From assembly GCA_903970435.1 (NCBI GenBank), contig CAJCIS010000186.1, positions 1-37,409 on the forward strand: DNA of 37,409 nt. The letters are read 5' to 3'. Numbering within the stretch: position 1 is the first letter of the stretch; each line of letters begins with the position of its first letter. Positions 33,140-37,409 of the stretch are shown here, piece after piece. Under the pieces are notes generated by a model. The model did no database searches. It saw only the letters and a program-made list of their open reading frames with translations, and was not told the DNA's origin. The DNA is from Acidobacteriota bacterium (GTDB lineage Bacteria; Pseudomonadota; Alphaproteobacteria; Acetobacterales; Acetobacteraceae). A program made the translations under genes and the position numbers.

Positions 33140-34075
33140 ATGTCAGGCGACCAGTTGCATGTGGTAACCGCACGTTTCAACCCACTGCGCTGGCAGGTGC
33201 CGCATCGCCATTACAGTGATTGGGTAGAACACATCCTCGATAGCGGCGCTAGGCTCACGGTCGTCGAGGTTCAATATGGGAGGAGGCCATTTGCCTGTGC
33301 CCTGCCACACGTGAACCATATCGGCCTTCGCGCAGACAGTTGGGCGTGGAGCAAGGAATGTGCGCTGAATGAGGGTGTCAAACGATTGCCCGACGCTGAT
33401 TATATTGCCTGGGGTGATGCAGACGTATGGCACCGTAAGCCCGATTGGGCAGGAGAGGTTGTTGAGTATTTGCAGCATTATCGCGTAATTCAAACTTGGA
33501 GCCGCGCGCTTGATCTGGGGCCGAACGACGAGTTGATTGGCGTCCATCACTCATTTTGTAGCCAATATCTCGAAGGAGCACCACTAGTCGCTGACGGAAA
33601 GGGATTTTGGACCTTTGATGGTGGCTATGCGATATACCCGCACAGCGGTTATTTCTGGGCTTGCCAACGTGAATTCCTGGATTGGACCGGCGGCTTGTTC
33701 GAACTTGCCGGCATGGGCAGCGGAGATCACCATATGGCCCTGGCATTAGCGGGGCTGGTGGATCGGAGCTATCCTGGCAGCACAAGCGCGTCTTATCGTG
33801 CTCATTTGCATCGTTGGCAAAACCGCGCACAGGCCTTTGTTAATGGTCGAATTGCAGCACTACCGGGAATCATTGAGCATCGGTTTCATGGATCAAAACA
33901 ACGGCGAGCCTATCTTGGCCGTTGGGATCTTTTTGTGCGACATGGATTTGATCCCGATACAGATCTTAAGCGGAATAGCTGGGGTGTCTTAGAGTGGGCC
34001 GGCAATAAACCGGAATTAGAACGGGAGTGGGACCTGTATCTGCGTTCTCGTCGTGAAGACGATAATTGTCTGTGA
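33140..34075 (+). CDS. Phage-encoded glycosyltransferase-like protein
   Basis: This 311-aa protein has a GT-A type nucleotide-sugar transferase look. The N-terminal strand is LHVVTARFNPLRW. A DxD-type metal/sugar motif sits in YIAWGDADVWHR (Asp93-Ala-Asp95). GMGSGDHHMALALAG (about 191-205) fits the acceptor/catalytic region. The C-terminal part has HRFHGSKQRRAYLGRWD, then FDPDTDLKRNSWGV. GGAG precedes the ATG. It lies within the structural operon between head-joining and tail-completion genes, so it is expressed late with the virion proteins. It could glycosylate a capsid or tail protein, or modify the host surface; which one is not visible in the sequence. Confidence 0.7.
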   Translation: MSGDQLHVVTARFNPLRWQVPHRHYSDWVEHILDSGARLTVVEVQYGRRPFACALPHVNHIGLRADSWAWSKECALNEGVKRLPDADYIAWGDADVWHRKPDWAGEVVEYLQHYRVIQTWSRALDLGPNDELIGVHHSFCSQYLEGAPLVADGKGFWTFDGGYAIYPHSGYFWACQREFLDWTGGLFELAGMGSGDHHMALALAGLVDRSYPGSTSASYRAHLHRWQNRAQAFVNGRIAALPGIIEHRFHGSKQRRAYLGRWDLFVRHGFDPDTDLKRNSWGVLEWAGNKPELEREWDLYLRSRREDDNCL

Positions 34076-34084
34076 GGCAGAGCG

Positions 34085-34894
34085 GTGGCAGAACTTGCGG
34101 ATGTCGAACAAGCTTTGGTAAATGCGATTATTACGGCCGCGTACCCAAACGGCGCAAATGCTCCCAGTGCTTTGGGTGTGCCATTGCGCATTTACCGCGG
34201 GCGGCCCACCAACGCGGCACTCATGGGGGACCGTTCCAGTGGGACCGTCGACGTCAGCATTTTTCCACTCGCAGACACTACGCGGAACACGACGCGATGG
34301 GGCGTTCAGGCAACTCAGCTTCCGACAAATCCGACACTAACTGTTGGAACGTCGGGAAATTCGGCCACATTTATGGGGGTCGCCTCAAGCGGCGACTTGG
34401 CCGGCGTACTGGTCAATGAGCAGGCGTATGTTTATCAGACACAGGCTGGAGACAGCGCCGCGTTAGTTGCGGCAGCGCTGGCGGATGCACTACGAACGGC
34501 GATGATCTGCTGGTTAACGCAAGAAACCATTACAGTACCCGGAGCTTATTATCTTATTGGCCGAACAGCTTCGCTAGTTAGTTTATTAGAAGAGTGGGGA
34601 CGTCAGGAACAAGGGTTTCAAATATCCATATTAGCGCCAACGCCGAACCTACGCGACCTTGTTGCTCAGGTGGTTAGTTGCACATTAATTCAAATTAGCT
34701 TCCTATCTCTCGCAGATGGAACTGGCGGAAGGTTGCGGTATCGTTCTACGGCAAACTACGATACCGAACAGGCCTCATCAATTTATCGCCGTGATCTAAA
34801 CTATGACGTTGAGTATGCCACAACGATCCTGAACAATAATCCAACGATGCTGTTTGGTGATCTCGCCTGGAACGGCACTACGATATACGGCTAA
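34085..34894 (+). CDS. Phage tail-completion / virion protein candidate
   Basis: This 269-aa protein starts with GTG 9 bases after the glycosyltransferase stop, with AGGCAGAG-type purines upstream. The N-terminal part (ADVEQALVNAIITAAYPNGA, then VPLRIYRGRPTNAALMGDR) resembles tail-terminator or neck proteins that lie just before the sheath gene in contractile-tailed phages. The middle part is Ala/Thr-rich. The C-terminus has DTEQASSIYRRDLNYDVEYA. Assignment rests mainly on position. Confidence 0.55.
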   Translation: MAELADVEQALVNAIITAAYPNGANAPSALGVPLRIYRGRPTNAALMGDRSSGTVDVSIFPLADTTRNTTRWGVQATQLPTNPTLTVGTSGNSATFMGVASSGDLAGVLVNEQAYVYQTQAGDSAALVAAALADALRTAMICWLTQETITVPGAYYLIGRTASLVSLLEEWGRQEQGFQISILAPTPNLRDLVAQVVSCTLIQISFLSLADGTGGRLRYRSTANYDTEQASSIYRRDLNYDVEYATTILNNNPTMLFGDLAWNGTTIYG

Positions 34895-34906
34895 TGGAGG
34901 CGAGAT

Positions 34907-35071
34907 ATGGGTGAAACCTTGGTTGTCGTGAGAGTGTTTGACCGGTGCCAGATTTGGGTCGTCCCTAATGACGCAATGTTGAATCACAAAACACAAACGC
35001 GAGAGCGCGCTCAAAGCGTGATGCATGGTGGCATGCGCTCGCGTTTGCTTATGACGCGCCGGGAGGTTTAG
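34907..35071 (+). CDS. Small phage protein (54 aa) before the sheath gene
   Basis: The ATG follows GGAGG by 6 bases, and the stop lies 2 bases before the tail sheath start, so this is very probably a real gene. The protein begins MGETLVVVRVFDRCQIWVV and ends in a basic stretch (MRSRLLMTRREV). The DNA of its second half is strongly self-complementary (see the hairpin at 34994-35047). Function unknown. It might be translated mainly to couple ribosomes to the sheath gene. Confidence 0.6.
   Translation: MGETLVVVRVFDRCQIWVVPNDAMLNHKTQTRERAQSVMHGGMRSRLLMTRREV
34994..35047 (+). promoter_or_regulatory. Long hairpin inside the 54-aa gene, just before the sheath start
   Basis: CAAACGCGAG(AG)CGC at 34994-35008 pairs with GCGCTCGCGTTTG at 35035-35047, with a 2-base bulge. 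The loop contains a second stem, GCATG / CATGC around GTGG. The fold ends about 14 bases before the sheath ribosome binding site (GGGAGG), so translation of the small gene could control access to the sheath start. Confidence 0.5.
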
Positions 35072-35073
35072 AA

Positions 35074-36639
35074 ATGCCAATTTATCAGCAAGGTAGTTTG
35101 AACACGACCGCGTTGGTAGTGCCAGATCTATATGTTCAGATCGTTCCCCCGCAGAACCTAGTCTTGAACGGTGTGCCGACCAACCTCATTGGTATTGTCG
35201 GGACCGCGAGTTGGGGGCCGGTCAATCAGCCCGTTATTCTCGCCACGATGGCGAATTACGCTAGTTCCTTTGGGCCGGTGGTCGCGCGAAAATATGACAT
35301 GGGGACTAACGTCGCGACTGCAGTCCAGCAGGGTGCGGCGGCTTTCCGCTGTGTTCGGGTTACCGACGGGACAGATGTCGCAGCATCCTATTCTTTCGAG
35401 TTGCTGAATGGTGTCTATGCAACCGAGCTAACTGCACTGTTCACTGGTTCCGGCGGGAATACGATCTCGGTCTCCCTAAGTGCGGGATCGGCAAGCGGAA
35501 CCTGGCGCTTGACGGTTAGGATGCCGGGCCAATTGCCGGAGTTGTTTGACAACATCCCTGCTCCTACGCCAACTCAATTCTGGCAAAACCTTGTATCTGC
35601 TGTGAACAGCGGGCAGGGACCAATGCGGGGCAATTCTCAGTTGATCGTCGCAAGCATTGGTTCGGCGACGACCAGCGCTCCAGTTGCCGTTACGGGCCAG
35701 CCGCTATTGGGGGGCACGGACGGCGCGGCAGGGGTAACTGCGGCAACGTTGGTTGGGCAGGATACAATCCCCAGAACTGGTATGTATGCTCTGCGCAGCC
35801 AGGGCTGCAGCATCGGGATGCTTTGTGACTCTGACAGCCCTACGCAATGGGTTACTCAGGCAAACTTTGGCGCTTCCGAGGGCATGTACATGATCTTGGT
35901 TGGCCCGGCCGGCGATACAATCACTGATGCAGTCACTGTATTGCAACAAGCAGGCCTTGATTCGTTCTCTGCCAAAATGATGTTTGGCGACTGGGTCTTT
36001 TGGTTTGACCAAACGAACGGAGTTATTCGCATTGTATCTCCTCAGGGATTCGTGGCGGGTATTTTAGCCAACCTATCGCCTGAGCAGTCCAGTCTGAATA
36101 AGCCATTATACAATATCATCGGAACCCAGAGCTCAGGAACACCCGGTAGCGGACAGTCAGCCACATACAGCGATGCCGAGTTGCAGGTACTTTTCCAAGC
36201 CGGGATCGATTTGGTGAGTAATCCGCAACCTGGGGGTTCCTATTGGGGTGTAAGATGTGGTCACAACACATCGAGCAATCCGGCAACTAACGGTGATAAT
36301 TATACGCGCATGACGAACTTTATCGCGGCCACACTTGCTGCTGGGATGGGACAGTTTGTCGGCCAAGTGATAAACGGTGGTCTGTTTAATCGAATACGGG
36401 CCACTCAGTTGAGTTACCTTTATAACCTCTTTAGCCAGGGAATTCTCGGTAGCGCAGATGGTTCTCTTCCCTTTTCGGTAATATGCGACGCAAGCAATAA
36501 TCCACTCAGTCAGACAAGCCTTGGATATGTGCAAAGCGATGCACAAGTGCAATTTCAAGGAATCAACGAGATCTTTATTGTTAATGTAGAAGGCGGACAA
36601 ACCGTCGTTGTGCAGCGGCAGCTTCTCCCAACAGGATGA
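35074..36639 (+). CDS. Phage tail sheath protein
   Basis: The sheath contracts to drive the tail tube through the cell envelope, so the phage is a contractile-tailed (myovirus-type) phage. The 521-aa protein starts PIYQQGSLNTTALVVPDLYV and shows typical sheath features: VPTNLIGIVGTASWGPVNQP near the N-terminus, a variable middle domain, and the conserved C-terminal part with YTRMTNFIAATLAAGMGQFV, GGLFNRIRATQLSYLYNLF and NEIFIVNVEGGQTVVVQ. GGGAGG lies before the ATG. The C-terminal half is the most conserved part of the family and is complete. Confidence 0.9.
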   Translation: MPIYQQGSLNTTALVVPDLYVQIVPPQNLVLNGVPTNLIGIVGTASWGPVNQPVILATMANYASSFGPVVARKYDMGTNVATAVQQGAAAFRCVRVTDGTDVAASYSFELLNGVYATELTALFTGSGGNTISVSLSAGSASGTWRLTVRMPGQLPELFDNIPAPTPTQFWQNLVSAVNSGQGPMRGNSQLIVASIGSATTSAPVAVTGQPLLGGTDGAAGVTAATLVGQDTIPRTGMYALRSQGCSIGMLCDSDSPTQWVTQANFGASEGMYMILVGPAGDTITDAVTVLQQAGLDSFSAKMMFGDWVFWFDQTNGVIRIVSPQGFVAGILANLSPEQSSLNKPLYNIIGTQSSGTPGSGQSATYSDAELQVLFQAGIDLVSNPQPGGSYWGVRCGHNTSSNPATNGDNYTRMTNFIAATLAAGMGQFVGQVINGGLFNRIRATQLSYLYNLFSQGILGSADGSLPFSVICDASNNPLSQTSLGYVQSDAQVQFQGINEIFIVNVEGGQTVVVQRQLLPTG

Positions 36640-36787
36640 AGCTTTCATCGTGGGGGTTTGTTGTAAACAATGGCGGATCCTCCGACATTTGTTTCCGCTC
36701 CACGCGTCCTGAAATGCTCGAATGTTGGTCCATTAACCGTATAGCCGTCCACCTTTAAATGGCTACTAACTAAGAACGGAGAGTTCT

Positions 36788-37168
36788 GTGCGCAAACTGG
36801 TGATCGCTTCAACCATCGCCGCTGTTTTGCACCTGACAGCCTGTGCAAATACGTCGACAAACCAGGCCGACCTTACGGAGGCATACAATGCTGCCGCCGC
36901 AGCTGAGGCTGCGTACGTAGCAGACCCGAAGGCTAATGCCGCCGAAGTAAAGCAACTTTCTGCTTTGCTGGCGTCTGCCCAAGCGGCACTACTCGCCTGG
37001 CAAAACGCCGGCCCTGGCAATACTGCGCAGGAGACAGCGCTTTCCGCGGCGATTGCCGCGTTGGTGGCCTTTGAAGCGCAGATGAATCAGCCCATCGCAG
37101 TATCGGAAGAATTAAACGACTGCGACCCCACCGATCCGATCTGTATTGACGGCGTCCACCGGGGTTAA
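36788..37168 (+). CDS. Small lipoprotein inside the tail gene cluster
   Basis: This 126-aa protein starts with GTG after GGAGAG. Its signal peptide ends in the lipobox LTAC (about residues 16-19), so it should be lipid-anchored in the envelope. The mature part is an Ala-rich helical hairpin (AYNAAAAAEAAYVADPKANA, then VKQLSALLASAQAALLAWQ). The tail has NDCDPTDPICIDG, whose two Cys could pair. It lies between the sheath and probable tube genes, an unusual place for an envelope protein. Superinfection exclusion or lysis help are possible roles, both inference. Confidence 0.65.
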   Translation: MRKLVIASTIAAVLHLTACANTSTNQADLTEAYNAAAAAEAAYVADPKANAAEVKQLSALLASAQAALLAWQNAGPGNTAQETALSAAIAALVAFEAQMNQPIAVSEELNDCDPTDPICIDGVHRG

Positions 37169-37259
37169 TCATCCAATGGCATAGGCTGAGGGCCAGTAAC
37201 CCTGTGGCGCTTATTACATACTATTGAGATTTACTCAGTAGATCGGGAGCACGCTTATC

Positions 37260-37409
37260 ATGCCAGTGAACTCCTTCTCGATCGGTCGCGACTGCCAGTT
37301 GGTTGTGATGGGTCCATTTGGGCGGGTCGATTTGACCTACGTTACCGGCTTTGATAGTCGGCAGATTACGCAATCGGTCAGGCTTGACCGGCTGGATGGT
37401 GTGCCAATG
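37260..37409 (+). CDS. Probable tail tube protein (5' part, cut by the window edge)
   Basis: An open frame of 50 codons runs to the window end. It begins MPVNSFSIGRDCQLVVMGPF and continues with GRVDLTYVTGFDSRQITQSV. Position directly downstream of the sheath and lipoprotein genes, and the beta-rich start, fit the tail tube of contractile-tailed phages. GGGAG lies about 11 bases before the ATG. An imperfect hairpin (CTATTGAG / CTCAGTAG, 37221-37241) precedes it. Confidence 0.55.
   Translation, partial: MPVNSFSIGRDCQLVVMGPFGRVDLTYVTGFDSRQITQSVRLDRLDGVPM

Noticed and set aside
36670-36744. A 24-codon frame starting MADPPTFVSAPRVLK
   Set aside because: It has no ribosome binding site and is too short to support without translation evidence.
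1-37409. CRISPR arrays, tRNA and rRNA genes, intact insertion sequences
   Set aside because: No regularly spaced direct repeats, cloverleaf patterns, rRNA segments or transposase motifs were seen by eye. The repeated AT-rich arms are inverted and irregularly spaced, so they are not a CRISPR array.
24985-37409. The phage region as a tailocin or a gene transfer agent of the Rhodobacter type
   Set aside because: A full head module (terminase, portal, capsid) excludes a headless tailocin, and the contractile sheath does not fit the Rhodobacter-type gene transfer agent, which has a non-contractile tail.

Overview
The window is a stretch of chromosome from a high-GC alphaproteobacterium, most likely a member of the Acetobacteraceae. 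That placement is an inference from the gene repertoire, the codon use and a family of AT-rich inverted-repeat elements. About two thirds is ordinary host DNA (1 to about 24,400). The last third (about 24,900 to the right edge) is the left part of a contractile-tailed prophage with visibly lower GC and different codon use.

Host part, left to right. An outer-membrane porin (484-2235) faces a LolA-like lipoprotein and a PEBP-family protein. A stand-alone EAL phosphodiesterase, rsmA/ksgA, the hslV-hslU protease operon and a GGDEF-EAL protein follow, all on the minus strand. Next come a small membrane protein, tadA, a divergent class-I glutamine amidotransferase and an rluB-type pseudouridine synthase. 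An AT-richer islet (11.7-12.8 kb) carries a possible 49-aa gene and a membrane protein. After it lie a secreted protein, an AAA-type ATPase, a 1170-aa three-domain glycosyltransferase, a 69-aa His/Ser/Ala-rich protein, and an acyl carrier protein with an FkbH-type protein. The 13.5-21.2 kb block looks like a glycan or acyl-modification locus. A polyhydroxyalkanoate locus follows: a short PhaC-like synthase, a small accessory protein and the divergent regulator PhaR. An XRE regulator closes the host part.

Prophage part. A leftward XRE repressor faces a rightward GcrA-like protein across a region with a perfect 15-bp palindrome, which looks like a lysogeny switch. A second regulator-like gene and a leftward lipoprotein follow. 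After about 700 bases with no convincing gene comes the morphogenesis operon: terminase large subunit, portal, scaffold-like protein, major capsid protein, two head/tail-joining candidates, a glycosyltransferase, a tail-completion candidate, a 54-aa protein, tail sheath, a lipoprotein and the start of a probable tail tube gene cut by the window edge. No integrase, replication gene, small terminase or lysis gene was recognised. Hairpins lie in or beside several gaps of this operon.

A family of roughly 100-120 bp elements with long AT-rich inverted arms (TTCTTTTTTGAAAAAA...CAAAAGTTTTTTG type) sits in host intergenic gaps at 2.25, 5.55, 7.59, 14.93, 18.58/18.98 and 21.22 kb and is absent from the phage part. 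The copies give rise to many spurious small reading frames. No tRNA, rRNA, CRISPR array or intact insertion sequence was found.
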